A stretch of DNA of 64,000 nt from Bacillus xiapuensis (GCF_002797355.1 NZ_KZ454939.1:963828-1027827), one strand, 5' to 3'; counted from the first letter of the stretch, positions 17,943 through 26,960 are shown. The notes: a model not told the origin generated them from the letters alone. Translations and numbers: made by a program.

Positions 17943-19154
17943 ATGGATGCGCTTGAGGTCATGACACACCTTGAAAAAGTTACTCCTTTTTTCCAGCCGA
18001 TCTTTAGTGCGGACGAACATACAATCATCGGATATGAAGTGCTTGGACGCTTCTGGGAGGATGGAGAAGCAAAAAGCCTGGGGCCCTTTTTTCACGATGC
18101 GGAAGTTCCGGATGAATTTCATCTCGAAGTAGATGATCTTATATTACGCCGGGCGCTGGATAGGCTATTGCAATCCCAGTGCGGTACGAGCTTGTTTATC
18201 AACAGAGATGCAAGGCTGTTGACAAAGGATTCAGGCGAGCATTTTTTATCCGTATTGCATGAATATGAGGAGAAAGGCTTAAAGTTAAGCGATATTGTGC
18301 TCGAAGTATCACAATCAGGATGCAGCGATGAGCTTGAAAGAGTGCTAAGATACTATAAAACATTGGGGATCCGCCTGGCGATTGATCACATTGAAGAAAT
18401 GAGCGGCCATCTTCATAAATTTGTAAATTGCTCACCGGATATTTTAAAGGTCAGTCTCCAGACCTTAAGAAAAAATACAGTCAATCAGACGTATAAGGAC
18501 TTTCTTTATTCTCTGTCGATGCTGGCCAGAAAAGTTGGAGCCTCGCTTTTATTTGAGAATATTGAAATGGAGTATCAGCTGCAATATGCGTGGAAACACG
18601 GAGGCCGATACTATCAAGGCTTTTACTTGCACGAGCCGGCTGCACAATTTTTAAATACCCGGATTCAGAAGGACAAGCTGAGAAGAAAATGCCAAGAGTT
18701 CATCATACACGAAAAACGATCGCTGGAGAAAGTTTATCGTTTGGCGGAGTCGATCCAGCTTGAACTACAAGAGATCACGGCTAAGTATGCGAAGAAAAGT
18801 CTCTCGAGGGAGCAGCTGCTTGAAGCGGTGGCGAAGCATTTTGAAGGCATGTGTTTTCGAGTGTACATTTGCGATGAAAATGGGTTCGAGCTGACATCGA
18901 ACTATTTTAAACAAGACGGGAAGTGGATCTTTCAGCCGGAGTATTACGATAAAAATTGGAGCTGGAGGCCGTATTTTTTAGAAAATATTTTGCGGATGAG
19001 AAAAAATAGAATGGGTCTGCTGTCGGATCTTTACAGCGACATTGAAACGGCTGAAACGATCCGAACCTTTTCTTATCCTTTGAACGATCGTGAATATTTA
19101 TTCATTGACATCACGTATGAATTTCTGTTTGAACAGGATGGATTGCTTTATTGA
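17943..19154 (+). CDS. ykuI: YkuI, degenerate EAL-domain c-di-GMP receptor-like protein
   Basis: A 403-residue protein with an N-terminal EAL domain (about 1-250) and a C-terminal PAS-like region joined by a long helix. The EAL motif reads EVL. Several ligand and metal residues remain (LFINRD, IVLEVSQS, DILKVS, FENIE, QGFYLHEP), but the DDFGTG loop is IDHIEEMSG, so the second catalytic Asp and loop 6 are lost. Crystallised B. subtilis YkuI binds c-di-GMP without clear hydrolysis; the same is inferred here. ATG after GGAGGGGGAAGG. Confidence 0.9.
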   Translation: MDALEVMTHLEKVTPFFQPIFSADEHTIIGYEVLGRFWEDGEAKSLGPFFHDAEVPDEFHLEVDDLILRRALDRLLQSQCGTSLFINRDARLLTKDSGEHFLSVLHEYEEKGLKLSDIVLEVSQSGCSDELERVLRYYKTLGIRLAIDHIEEMSGHLHKFVNCSPDILKVSLQTLRKNTVNQTYKDFLYSLSMLARKVGASLLFENIEMEYQLQYAWKHGGRYYQGFYLHEPAAQFLNTRIQKDKLRRKCQEFIIHEKRSLEKVYRLAESIQLELQEITAKYAKKSLSREQLLEAVAKHFEGMCFRVYICDENGFELTSNYFKQDGKWIFQPEYYDKNWSWRPYFLENILRMRKNRMGLLSDLYSDIETAETIRTFSYPLNDREYLFIDITYEFLFEQDGLLY

Positions 19155-19220
19155 GACAGAATAGAATTATGAAAAATGAAAAACACTACCCTTAAAAGAA
19201 TACAGAGGGAGTGTCATACA

Positions 19221-19451
19221 GTGAGCGTCTATATGATGGTTTTGATATTTGTAGTGATCGCTACAGTTGTTTTTTCCGTATTCTATACCTTTCGAGTGCT
19301 CAAACAGCAGCAAGCCGTTAAAGAAGGGCTGGATCAGCCGGTGCCGAATGCTGTTCAAGGACATCCTTATTTAAAGAATCCGATCTTCTGGTCCTACTTG
19401 ATCGGCTTCGGGTTGCTGCTGGCGTTTATTTTTTATTTAGCTGTCAGATAA
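19221..19451 (+). CDS. Small two-helix membrane protein, unknown
   Basis: A 76-residue protein with two membrane segments (YMMVLIFVVIATVVFSVFYTF and FWSYLIGFGLLLAFIFYLAV) and a short polar loop. GTG at 19221 is preferred because GAGGGAG lies about 10 nt upstream; the in-frame ATG at 19176 has no such site. It lies 66 nt past ykuI and may be co-transcribed with it. No family recognised. Confidence 0.6.
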   Translation: MSVYMMVLIFVVIATVVFSVFYTFRVLKQQQAVKEGLDQPVPNAVQGHPYLKNPIFWSYLIGFGLLLAFIFYLAVR

Positions 19452-19454
19452 CCA

Positions 19455-19495
19455 ATAAACGGCCGGCGCAAAGGTTTGAGCCGGCCATTTGGGTA
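19455..19495. terminator. Hairpin between the small membrane gene and the glutaredoxin gene
   Basis: GGCCGGC (about 19461-19467) pairs with GCCGGCC (about 19482-19488), with ATTT following; it sits between convergent genes. Confidence 0.55.
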
Positions 19496-19504
19496 ACTTC
19501 TCCG

Positions 19505-19744
19505 CTATAAGCCATGCTTTTGAAGGGCGCTGGTTAATTTCTCAAGGTCAAATCCAGCGATGGCTTCATTGCCGATGACGACGGTAGGTGTGGATGAAGA
19601 TTTCCACTGCTGCAGCTGCTGACGGGCGTCCATGTCAGCAGCAATATTTTTTTCCTCGTATTGCACTCCCCGATCATCTAAAAATAACTTGACGATCGTG
19701 CATGGCGGGCATTCAGGTTGGGTATATAAAATGATGGAAGCCAA
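19505..19744 (-). CDS. Glutaredoxin-like protein (CPPC)
   Basis: A 79-residue thioredoxin-fold protein with an N-terminal CPPC redox motif (YTQPECPPCTIVK), a cis-Pro TPTVVIGN motif and GFDLEKL, typical for NrdH/small glutaredoxins. It reduces disulfides in partner proteins; the electron donor is unknown. TTG start at 19744 behind GGAGGAAT. Monocistronic. Confidence 0.88.
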   Translation of the reverse strand: MASIILYTQPECPPCTIVKLFLDDRGVQYEEKNIAADMDARQQLQQWKSSSTPTVVIGNEAIAGFDLEKLTSALQKHGL

Positions 19745-19950
19745 AGTTTATTCCTCCTGTTTTATCAAAATCAAGCAATCTTTGTTGTGCTTTCGCGAGT
19801 TATTAGAAAATAAAATTAAAAATAAAAAGGTTGGATATGAAAAAGATGTATGGTATATTTCTTTTGCCTATTTATTTTATAACAAACAAAAATGAACGGT
19901 CAAAAATAAAATAAATACCGGAAGCCAGATGAAAGGGGTTGACCTTTTAA

Positions 19951-20202
19951 ATGTCACAATTAATAGGGATTGTTCAGCGTTTAAAGTCATTGCAAGAAGG
20001 AAGTGAAGCCGGCGAGGTTCAGCAGCGTCTGTTTGAAGTGAACGGAAGAACTTTATGCCAAGTGAAATACTTACCTGGAAAAGATACATTTGAATTGGAA
20101 GTGTATGATCAGGACGGGAAAGGGAACAAATATCCTTTCGATGATATTGATATGACAGCTATTGAAATCTTTGATTTACTGCAGGAAGCGAAGCAGCAGT
20201 AA
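19951..20202 (+). CDS. ykuJ: YkuJ family protein (DUF1797)
   Basis: An 83-residue acidic protein (SQLIGIVQRLKSLQEGSEAGEVQQRLFEVNG...FPFDDIDMTAIEIFDLLQE-like ending), matching YkuJ/DUF1797, a small alpha/beta protein of unknown function found throughout Bacillales. ATG follows GAAAGGGG by about 10 nt. In B. subtilis it precedes ykuK, which is absent here; ykuL follows. Confidence 0.88.
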   Translation: MSQLIGIVQRLKSLQEGSEAGEVQQRLFEVNGRTLCQVKYLPGKDTFELEVYDQDGKGNKYPFDDIDMTAIEIFDLLQEAKQQ

Positions 20203-20261
20203 CCGCCGCTTAATATAAGGAAGCATCCTTATGGTTAATACAAACTCATATGCTCACAAAA

Positions 20262-20318
20262 GGCAGGCTGAAGGTTGCGGCATCGATCCGTTAAAGAGTC
20301 AGCCTTGTTTTTTTATGC
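20262..20318 (+). terminator. Terminator after ykuJ
   Basis: AGGCTGA (about 20265-20271) pairs with TCAGCCT (about 20299-20305) and is followed by TGTTTTTTT. Confidence 0.75.
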
Positions 20319-20375
20319 CTGAGAATGGAATTTCAGCTAATTATTCTGCTATGATAAAAACAGAGACTAAATAGA

Positions 20376-20389
20376 TTGAAGCGCTTACA
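20376..20389. promoter_or_regulatory. Weak cre-like site before darB
   Basis: TTGAAGCGCTTACA matches the cre consensus perfectly in its 3' half and misses two positions in the 5' half, 22 bp before the darB start. Candidate only. Confidence 0.25.
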
Positions 20390-20410
20390 AAAGTGTAAAG
20401 GGGAATTTAG

Positions 20411-20851
20411 ATGATTTCTTTTGAAAGTAAGGATGTTCTTCAAACTAATATAATGGATTATCTTATTCCGGCAGAAAAGGTAGCCCATGTACAGCCTGAC
20501 AATAATCTTGAGCATGCTTTGCTCGTGCTGACAAAAAGCGGCTACACGGCTATTCCAGTGCTTGACGCAAAATTCAAGCTTCACGGACTAATTAGCATGC
20601 CGATGATTACTGAACCCATTCTCGGGCTGGAACGAATTGAATTTGAAAAGCTGGAGCATATGAAGGTGGAGGAGGTCATGGCGACGGATAAGCCGTGGCT
20701 GACCATTCACGATCATTTTAGAAAAGCCCTTGGCCTTTTAATCAATCATCCTTTTTTATGCGTAGTAAATGAAGAAAAGGAATTTCAAGGCATATTAACC
20801 CGAAGAGTTATTTTAAAGCAATTGAATCATCATGTGGATCAGCTTAAGTGA
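20411..20851 (+). CDS. darB: DarB (YkuL/CbpB), CBS-domain c-di-AMP receptor
   Basis: A 146-residue protein made of a CBS pair: first CBS around residues 10-70 (MDYLIPAEKVAHVQPDNNLEHALLVLTKSGYTAIPVLD), second around 80-140 (MATDKPWLTIHDHFRKALGLLINHPFLCVVNEE). B. subtilis YkuL, renamed DarB, binds c-di-AMP; in the apo form it stimulates the (p)ppGpp synthetase Rel and pyruvate carboxylase. pycA lies at 58.7 kb in this window. ATG follows AAAGGGG by 8 nt. Its place between ykuJ and ccpC matches B. subtilis. Confidence 0.9.
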   Translation: MISFESKDVLQTNIMDYLIPAEKVAHVQPDNNLEHALLVLTKSGYTAIPVLDAKFKLHGLISMPMITEPILGLERIEFEKLEHMKVEEVMATDKPWLTIHDHFRKALGLLINHPFLCVVNEEKEFQGILTRRVILKQLNHHVDQLK

Positions 20852-20996
20852 GAATTTAAGCGCTGAAACGGTCTTTAAGGGTCAAGCTCCCTTTCAAAGC
20901 AAGTTCATGCGGCTATAGAGCATAAGCTGCATTGCTGCTGAACGGGGGCTGGCTTTTTTATTTGGATGGACCGCTTAAGGACAGGAGGAAATCGGA

Positions 20997-22487
20997 GTGA
21001 AGGATGCGTTAGCAATACAAAATAAAGCCACCAAGAGGCCTTTTGTGCTTGCTGCAGTGATGTTAGCGATGTTTATGGGAGCGATTGAGGCAACGATCGT
21101 TTCGACGGCCATGCCAGCCATCGTGGCAGAATTAGGCGGTTTTTCTTTATATAGCTGGGTTTTTTCAGCTTATTTATTAATGAATGCGGCTACTGTGTTG
21201 ATTTACGGAAAGCTTTCTGATATCTATGGGCGCAAGCCGGTTTTAATTACGGGTATTATCCTTTTTTTGATCGGCTCCTTTCTGTGCGGAATGGCGGGAA
21301 CGATGGAGCAGCTGATTCTTTTCCGCTTGCTGCAAGGCTTAGGAGCAGGAGCGGTCATGCCGGTGGCTTCCACGATTGTGGGCGATATCTACACAAGAGA
21401 AGAAAGAGCTAAAATCCAAGGGTACCTTTCTAGCGTGTGGGGAATTTCAGCAGTTACCGGCCCAGCTATAGGCGGAGTGCTTGTAGAGAATGTCAGCTGG
21501 CGGTTTGTGTTTTGGATGAACTTGCCTCTCGGTTTGCTGGCTATAGCAGGACTGCTTTTTTTCTTGCATGAGCATGTGAAGAAGCAGAGAGCGGATATTG
21601 ACTATATGGGGACTTTTTTATTCTTGATTGCCATCTCCTGTCTCATGTATTTGCTGGTCGAAGGGGGGATTCAATTTGCCTGGACGTCATCGTTTGCCAT
21701 GCTTTTGGTGCTGGCAGCCGCCGTTTTCTTTGTCCTCTTTATCCGGCAAGAAAAGCGAGCCGCTTCGCCGATGATGCCGTTTAATCTGTGGAAGATGCGG
21801 CCGATCCTGATTGCCAATCTTGTGTCCTTCACGACAGGGGTGATGCTGATCGGCATATCAAGCTTTCTTCCGACCTATGTGCAAGGGGTCATGGGGGAAA
21901 GTGCGACGGTAGCAGGCTTCACATTAACGGCGATGTCGATCGGATGGCCGATTGCTTCCACTTTGTCCGGCAGAATGCTGCTGTCGATTGGCTATCGTCA
22001 AACGACGGTCATCGGCGGGGCGGCGCTCATTGTCGGAAGTGTCTTGTTTCTGTTTATGACGAAAGATGCGGGACCTGTTTGGGCTGCTTGTTCTTCCTTT
22101 TTTATCGGCGTTGGCATGGGACTGACTTCAACCGCCTTCATCGTCTCTATTCAAAATTCAGTGGGCTGGGAACAGCGGGGAGCGGCTACTGCGGCCAATA
22201 TGTTTATGAGAAACATGGGAAACACAGTGGGAGCTGCTTTGCTGGGCGGTGTATTAAACAGCAAGCTGCAGGATTATTTTGAAGCGCAGTCTTCAGGGAA
22301 TGCGCCGGTGCTGTCGATCGATTCCATTAATCAGCTGCTGGGACGCAATCAAAACGCTCTTTCTCAAGAAATCATAAGCATGCTGAAAGAAGGCCTGGCC
22401 ATTTCGCTTCAAGCCGTCTATTTTACCGTTTTTCTGTTTGCGCTTGTCTCCTTCTCATTATTATTATTGTTAAAGAGAGAAGAATAA
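20997..22487 (+). CDS. MFS multidrug transporter, DHA2 (14-helix) type
   Basis: A 496-residue major facilitator with about 14 membrane helices. The loop 2-3 motif is GKLSDIYGRKPVLI and the antiporter motif C region contains SVWGISAVTGPAIGGVLV, as in EmrB/QacA drug/H+ antiporters. IEATIVSTAMPAIVAEL in helix 1 is the DHA2 signature. GTG start at 20997 follows GGAGGAAA. It lies between darB and ccpC, where it interrupts the B. subtilis order, and is 30 nt upstream of ccpC. Substrate unknown. Confidence 0.9.
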   Translation: MKDALAIQNKATKRPFVLAAVMLAMFMGAIEATIVSTAMPAIVAELGGFSLYSWVFSAYLLMNAATVLIYGKLSDIYGRKPVLITGIILFLIGSFLCGMAGTMEQLILFRLLQGLGAGAVMPVASTIVGDIYTREERAKIQGYLSSVWGISAVTGPAIGGVLVENVSWRFVFWMNLPLGLLAIAGLLFFLHEHVKKQRADIDYMGTFLFLIAISCLMYLLVEGGIQFAWTSSFAMLLVLAAAVFFVLFIRQEKRAASPMMPFNLWKMRPILIANLVSFTTGVMLIGISSFLPTYVQGVMGESATVAGFTLTAMSIGWPIASTLSGRMLLSIGYRQTTVIGGAALIVGSVLFLFMTKDAGPVWAACSSFFIGVGMGLTSTAFIVSIQNSVGWEQRGAATAANMFMRNMGNTVGAALLGGVLNSKLQDYFEAQSSGNAPVLSIDSINQLLGRNQNALSQEIISMLKEGLAISLQAVYFTVFLFALVSFSLLLLLKREE

Positions 22488-22517
22488 AATCGCTTATGTA
22501 TGGAAGGAGGATGGCTA

Positions 22518-23390
22518 ATGTATTCAGAGTTTCAACTGCTCACTGTGCTGGCTGAAGAAATGAATATGAGAAAGGCGGCCGAGCGGCTTTTCGTTTCCCA
22601 GCCGGCACTATCTCAGCGTCTGCAATCCATTGAAAAAGAATGGGGAACGAAAATATTCAATCGTTCTACGAAAGGCTTGTCTTTAACCCCTCCGGGCGAG
22701 ATGATTGTACAATACGCCAAAGAAATGATAGAGAAAAGAGAAAAAGTGCTGGAGAGCATTCAATCGCTGGAGTCAGAAGTGCATGGCACATTAAAGATCG
22801 CTTGTGCAACGATTGTGGGACAGAATTGGCTGCCGCAGGTGCTGAAGCGCTTTGTTGAAAGATATCCGTATGCCAAAATTTCTCTAATGACCGGATGGAG
22901 CAGTGACATTTCTAAAGCGCTCTATGAAGGAGAGGTGCATATCGGAATCATTCGGGGAACACCGGACTGGAAGGGGCGCAAAATACATCTGTTTGAAGAC
23001 AGTCTTTATTTAGTGGACAAAGAGATCCGGCGTGTGGAAGAGCTGTTGCACACGGGCAAGCCGTTTATTCAATTTAAAAGCGATTCCACTTATTTTCAAG
23101 AAATTCAGGAATGGTGGCATCGCCAATTTCAAACGGCTCCCAAACAGTCGATTATCGTCGACCAAATTGAAACTTGCCGTCAGATGGCTTTCAACGGGAT
23201 CGGTTATGCGATTTTGCCGGCTATCACGCTGAATGAAACAAACGGGGAAGTGTATAAAATTCCTTTGCTCGATCAAGATGGACAGCCATTGCGGCGGGAT
23301 ACATGGCTGCTCGGCTACGATGCGGCGTTTGAGCTGAGGCAAGTACAAGCATTTATTGACATCATCAATGAATTTAAGCAGCCGCTCTAA
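22518..23390 (+). CDS. ccpC: CcpC, LysR-type regulator of TCA cycle genes
   Basis: A 290-residue LysR regulator with an N-terminal winged helix (MNMRKAAERLFVSQPALSQRLQSIEKEWGTKIF) and a C-terminal periplasmic-binding-like effector domain. The helix and its NMRKA variant match CcpC, which represses citZ and citB and senses citrate. ATG at 22518 with GGAGG 8 nt upstream is preferred to the ATG at 22500. Upstream of dapH as in B. subtilis. Confidence 0.88.
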   Translation: MYSEFQLLTVLAEEMNMRKAAERLFVSQPALSQRLQSIEKEWGTKIFNRSTKGLSLTPPGEMIVQYAKEMIEKREKVLESIQSLESEVHGTLKIACATIVGQNWLPQVLKRFVERYPYAKISLMTGWSSDISKALYEGEVHIGIIRGTPDWKGRKIHLFEDSLYLVDKEIRRVEELLHTGKPFIQFKSDSTYFQEIQEWWHRQFQTAPKQSIIVDQIETCRQMAFNGIGYAILPAITLNETNGEVYKIPLLDQDGQPLRRDTWLLGYDAAFELRQVQAFIDIINEFKQPL

Positions 23391-23506
23391 TGCGAGAAAA
23401 AATCTTGTGAAAATGATTGTGCTCTGTTAAATTATAAAGAAATGCAAGCCGTTCTTACTGTGAAATGGCTTGCAGCAGTTAAGAAGTCAGAGGAGGCATA
23501 CATATC

Positions 23507-24217
23507 GTGAAAATGATGGATGCGAACGAAATTATTTCTTTTATCAGCAATAGCAAAAAGGCTACTCCAGTGAAGGTTTATGTCAAAGGAGACTTGGAAG
23601 GGATTGACTTTGGCCCGTCAGCGAAGTCTTTTCTTGAAGGAAAAACAGGGGTCGTATTCGGAGAATGGTCTGAAATTTCAGAAGCGATCCAGAAGAACAA
23701 AGACAAAATTGCCGATTACGTCGTTGAAAATGATCGCCGTAACTCCGCTATCCCTTTGCTCGACCTGAAAGGAATTAAAGCGCGCATTGAGCCGGGGGCG
23801 ATCATACGCGACCAAGTGGAAATCGGGGACAATGCCGTGATTATGATGGGAGCTTCCATCAATATTGGCTCGGTGATTGGCGAAGGAACGATGATTGATA
23901 TGAACGCTGTCCTAGGAGGACGGGCAACGGTCGGAAAGAATTGCCATGTGGGTGCTGGAGCGGTTCTTGCCGGCGTTATTGAGCCGCCGTCTGCCAAGCC
24001 GGTTGTTCTTGAAGATAATGTGCTCATCGGCGCTAACGCTGTTGTGCTGGAAGGCGTAACGATCGGAGAAGGTTCAGTCGTCGGCGCTGGAGCGATTGTG
24101 ACGAAAGATATTCCGCCATATTCGGTTGCAGCCGGTGCGCCAGCAAAAGTCATTAAGAAAATTGACGATAAAACGAAATCAAAGACAGAAATAATGCAGG
24201 AACTTCGCAAGCTGTAA
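23507..24217 (+). CDS. dapH: DapH, tetrahydrodipicolinate N-acetyltransferase
   Basis: A 236-residue left-handed beta-helix acetyltransferase. The hexapeptide repeats start near residue 90 ([23 protein letters not shown]) and run to about 205; the N-terminal domain is specific for DapH. It acetylates tetrahydrodipicolinate with acetyl-CoA in the lysine/diaminopimelate pathway. GTG at 23507 follows GAGGAGG; the ATG at 23513 is possible. Followed by dapL after a hairpin. Confidence 0.95.
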   Translation: MKMMDANEIISFISNSKKATPVKVYVKGDLEGIDFGPSAKSFLEGKTGVVFGEWSEISEAIQKNKDKIADYVVENDRRNSAIPLLDLKGIKARIEPGAIIRDQVEIGDNAVIMMGASINIGSVIGEGTMIDMNAVLGGRATVGKNCHVGAGAVLAGVIEPPSAKPVVLEDNVLIGANAVVLEGVTIGEGSVVGAGAIVTKDIPPYSVAAGAPAKVIKKIDDKTKSKTEIMQELRKL

Positions 24218-24259
24218 GTGGTCTGCATGAGAAAAGGGGATATCCCTTTCAACAATCAC

Positions 24260-24290
24260 AGACGTGAGCTGCCAGCTCACGTCTATTTTT
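24260..24290 (+). terminator. 12-bp hairpin with U tail between dapH and dapL
   Basis: AGACGTGAGCTG (24260-24271) and CAGCTCACGTCT (24273-24284) form a near-perfect palindrome followed by ATTTTT. Inside an expected operon, it should reduce dapL expression relative to dapH. Confidence 0.65.
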
Positions 24291-24311
24291 AAGAAAGTGA
24301 AGGCGAATAAC

Positions 24312-25436
24312 ATGTCTATTGATCCATTTATTAAAATACGTAGAGATTTGCATCAAATTCCTGAACTGGGCTTTCAGGAGTATAAAACCCAGCGCTATTT
24401 ATTGGACTATTTACAGACGCTTCCGCAAGAAAGAATGGAAGTGAAAACGTGGAGAACTGGAATCTTTGTAAAACTTAAAGGGAAACAGCCGGTTCGGACG
24501 ATCGGGTATCGCACTGACATGGATGGATTGTCTATTGAGGAAGAGACAGGGTTGGCCTTTGCTTCCAGTCATCCGGGGGCTATGCATGCCTGCGGCCACG
24601 ATCTGCATATGAGCATAGCGCTTGGCGTGCTGACTTATTTTGCAGAACATCAAGTAAACGATGATTTACTGTTTATTTTTCAGCCTGCCGAAGAGGGTCC
24701 CGGGGGCGCACAGCCAATGATGGAAAGCGAGATCATGCAGCAGTGGAAGCCCGATGAGATTTATGCTCTTCACATTGCTCCTGAATATCCAGCCGGCACC
24801 ATTGCGACCAAAGCCGGATTATTATTTGCCAATACCTCTGAATTATATGTGGATTTAAAAGGAAGGGGCGGGCACGCTGCTTATCCTCATGAAACGAAAG
24901 ATATGGTGGTGGCGGCGGCGCATTTAATCACTCAGCTGCAAACGATCGTGTCGAGAAACATCAATCCGCTCGATAGCTCAGTAGTAACGATCGGAAAGAT
25001 CACCGGGGGAACCGTTCAAAATATCATCGCTGAAAAAGCGAGAATTGAAGGGACGATTCGCACGCTTTCAGCTGAAGCCATGATTGAAGTGAAAAAACGC
25101 ATTGAAGCGCTCGTCAAAGGGATAGAAGTCGGGTTTGAGTGTGAGGCGCTCATTGATTACGGCTGCAATTATTATCAAGTCAACAATCACCCGGCGGTGG
25201 CTGAGAGATTTATCGAATGCATGAAAGGATTAGCGGAAGTGAATGTCGTCATCTGCAAAGAAGCAATGACGGGAGAGGACTTTGGCTACATGCTGAAAGA
25301 AATCCCCGGTTTAATGTTCTGGCTTGGGGTAGGATCAGATTATGGCCTGCATCATGCCAAACTGAATCCGGATGAGCGGGCGATCCGTACAGGCATTGCC
25401 GCCGTTACGAAATATTTTGAACAAATAGCAAAATAA
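24312..25436 (+). CDS. dapL: DapL, N-acetyldiaminopimelate deacetylase
   Basis: A 374-residue M20 amidohydrolase removing acetate from N-acetyl-LL-diaminopimelate. Metal-binding motifs: [23 protein letters not shown] and the C-terminal LHHAKL. The dimerisation domain is in the middle ([11 protein letters not shown]). ATG at 24312 follows GTGAAGGCG; the frame is open upstream to 24264 but there it lies over the dapH-dapL hairpin. B. subtilis equivalent is ykuR. Confidence 0.93.
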   Translation: MSIDPFIKIRRDLHQIPELGFQEYKTQRYLLDYLQTLPQERMEVKTWRTGIFVKLKGKQPVRTIGYRTDMDGLSIEEETGLAFASSHPGAMHACGHDLHMSIALGVLTYFAEHQVNDDLLFIFQPAEEGPGGAQPMMESEIMQQWKPDEIYALHIAPEYPAGTIATKAGLLFANTSELYVDLKGRGGHAAYPHETKDMVVAAAHLITQLQTIVSRNINPLDSSVVTIGKITGGTVQNIIAEKARIEGTIRTLSAEAMIEVKKRIEALVKGIEVGFECEALIDYGCNYYQVNNHPAVAERFIECMKGLAEVNVVICKEAMTGEDFGYMLKEIPGLMFWLGVGSDYGLHHAKLNPDERAIRTGIAAVTKYFEQIAK

Positions 25437-25573
25437 ATGTGGGGAAATGCTTATTATTTTGTCTCTTGGTTCAATCATGATACACTTAATATTGGACGAG
25501 ATGTTTAAATAAGCATGATTAGGATACCCTATGGAAAGAATGACTTGGCGCATTTATTATACTTATTTCTTTT

Positions 25574-25624
25574 TTAAAATTATTATAAATAAGTGTTGAC
25601 GGTGCAACAAGCATGGCTTATAAT
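25574..25624 (+). promoter_or_regulatory. ykuU promoter with adjacent PerR-like box
   Basis: TTGACG (25596-25601), 17-bp spacer and TATAAT (25619-25624) form a near-consensus promoter 85 bp before ykuU. Just upstream, TTAAAATTATTATAA (25574-25588) matches the PerR box TTATAATNATTATAA with one mismatch. The surrounding DNA is AT-rich, so the box needs binding data. Confidence 0.6.
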
Positions 25625-25708
25625 TGTAATTGTAGCAAGGGAAGTAAATGAGAATATATATTTACTTTCTCATTTATAAGATAAAATTTATTTGGAGGGA
25701 TTTTAGTT

Positions 25709-26251
25709 ATGGCAGAACGCATGGTAGGTAAACAAGCTCCACGTTTTGAAATGGATGCTGTAATGCCAAACAAGGAATTTGGGAAAGTAAGCCTGGAAGA
25801 AAACATGAAAAATGGCAAGTGGACAGTGTTGTTCTTCTACCCAATGGACTTCACTTTTGTTTGTCCGACAGAAATCACTGCAATGTCTGACCGCTTTGAT
25901 GAGTTCGAGGATTTAGACGCGCAAGTAATAGGTGTTTCAACTGATACAATCCATACGCATTTAGCGTGGATCAACACAGACCGTAAAGATAACGGTTTAG
26001 GAGATCTTAAGTATCCATTAGCGGCTGATACCAATCATGTAGTTGCTCGTGACTATGGTGTATTAATTGAAGAAGAAGGGGTTGCTCTTCGCGGATTGTT
26101 CATCATTAACCCAGAAGGTGAACTTCAATATCAAGTAGTGAACCATAATAACATCGGACGCGATGTAGATGAAACTCTACGTGTTCTTCAAGCGCTTCAA
26201 ACAGGCGGACTTTGCCCTGCTAACTGGAAGCCAGGTCAAAAAACCCTATAA
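25709..26251 (+). CDS. ykuU: YkuU, 2-Cys peroxiredoxin (AhpC/Tsa type)
   Basis: A 180-residue peroxiredoxin. The peroxidatic Cys is in FYPMDFTFVCPTEI and the resolving Cys near the C-terminus in GGLCPANWKPG. It reduces hydrogen peroxide and organic peroxides with thioredoxin-like partners. ATG follows GGAGGG. It precedes ykuV (thiol oxidoreductase), a plausible partner, with a terminator between them. Confidence 0.93.
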   Translation: MAERMVGKQAPRFEMDAVMPNKEFGKVSLEENMKNGKWTVLFFYPMDFTFVCPTEITAMSDRFDEFEDLDAQVIGVSTDTIHTHLAWINTDRKDNGLGDLKYPLAADTNHVVARDYGVLIEEEGVALRGLFIINPEGELQYQVVNHNNIGRDVDETLRVLQALQTGGLCPANWKPGQKTL

Positions 26252-26285
26252 GAACGCGCATATAAAATAAGCTGAATCAGAATGG

Positions 26286-26315
26286 AAAGGCCTAACCGTA
26301 AAGTTAGGCCTTTTT
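26286..26315 (+). terminator. Terminator between ykuU and ykuV
   Basis: AAAGGCCTAAC (26286-26296) pairs with GTTAGGCCTTT (26303-26313), ending in TTTTTG. It partially insulates ykuV from the ykuU promoter. Confidence 0.8.
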
Positions 26316-26336
26316 GAAAATAGGAGGCTGAATCGG

Positions 26337-26792
26337 ATGAAATTAAGAGAACCAATGCCTGAATTAAATGGAGCCGTAGCCTGGTTAAACGGCGAAGTGA
26401 CAAAGGATGAATTAATCGGAGAAAAGCCAACATTAATTCATTTCTGGTCGATTAGCTGTCATCTATGTAAAGAAGCTATGCCTCAAGTGAATAGCTTCCG
26501 GGATGATTTTAAGGACCAATTGAATGTGGTGGCGGTGCATATGCCGCGCTCTGAAGATGATCTTGATTTGGATGAAATTAAAGCTGTCGCACAAGAGCAT
26601 GGCATCACACAGCCGATTTTTGTCGACAGTGAGCATAAATTAACGGACGCATTTGAAAATCAATATGTTCCTGCTTACTACGTATTTGATAAAGACGGTA
26701 AGCTTCGCCATTTCCAAGCGGGAGGCAGCGGCATGAAAATGCTGGAGAAGCGTGTCAACCGCGTATTGAATGAAACAGAACAAAGTGAGTAA
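26337..26792 (+). CDS. ykuV: YkuV, thiol-disulfide oxidoreductase
   Basis: A 151-residue TlpA/ResA-like thioredoxin-fold protein without a signal peptide or membrane anchor, so cytosolic. The active site is CHLC in HFWSISCHLCKEAMPQVN; the cis-Pro is in VPAYYVFDKDGKL. In B. subtilis YkuV has thioredoxin-like activity. ATG follows AGGAGG. Confidence 0.9.
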   Translation: MKLREPMPELNGAVAWLNGEVTKDELIGEKPTLIHFWSISCHLCKEAMPQVNSFRDDFKDQLNVVAVHMPRSEDDLDLDEIKAVAQEHGITQPIFVDSEHKLTDAFENQYVPAYYVFDKDGKLRHFQAGGSGMKMLEKRVNRVLNETEQSE

Positions 26793-26793
26793 T

Positions 26794-26832
26794 AATAATA
26801 AAGGCCGGCTAAATAGCCGGCCTTTATTATTT
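26794..26832 (+). terminator. Terminator after ykuV
   Basis: A 17-bp stem (26794-26810 with 26815-26831) with A and T tracts at its base. Confidence 0.85.
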
Positions 26833-26903
26833 AAGATCATTTGTCACGAAAAAGTCATGAAGAATCGGTATAATTTGCTCTTTAATTCCTAAAATGAGGG
26901 TAA

Positions 26904-26919
26904 TGTGATATATGTCACA
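26904..26919. promoter_or_regulatory. FNR/Rex-type palindrome upstream of the bd oxidase operon
   Basis: TGTGATATATGTCACA is a perfect TGTGA-N6-TCACA palindrome, 41 bp before the cydA-like start. This core fits Crp/FNR (TGTGA-N6-TCACT in Bacillus) and, less well at the flanks, Rex (TTGTGA-N6-TCACAA). A TATAAT at 26869-26874 upstream could be the -10, which would place the site downstream of the start of transcription. Confidence 0.6.
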
Positions 26920-26960
26920 CGATCTTTAAGTAGATCCTATTTAAAAAGGAGGGCATTCGA

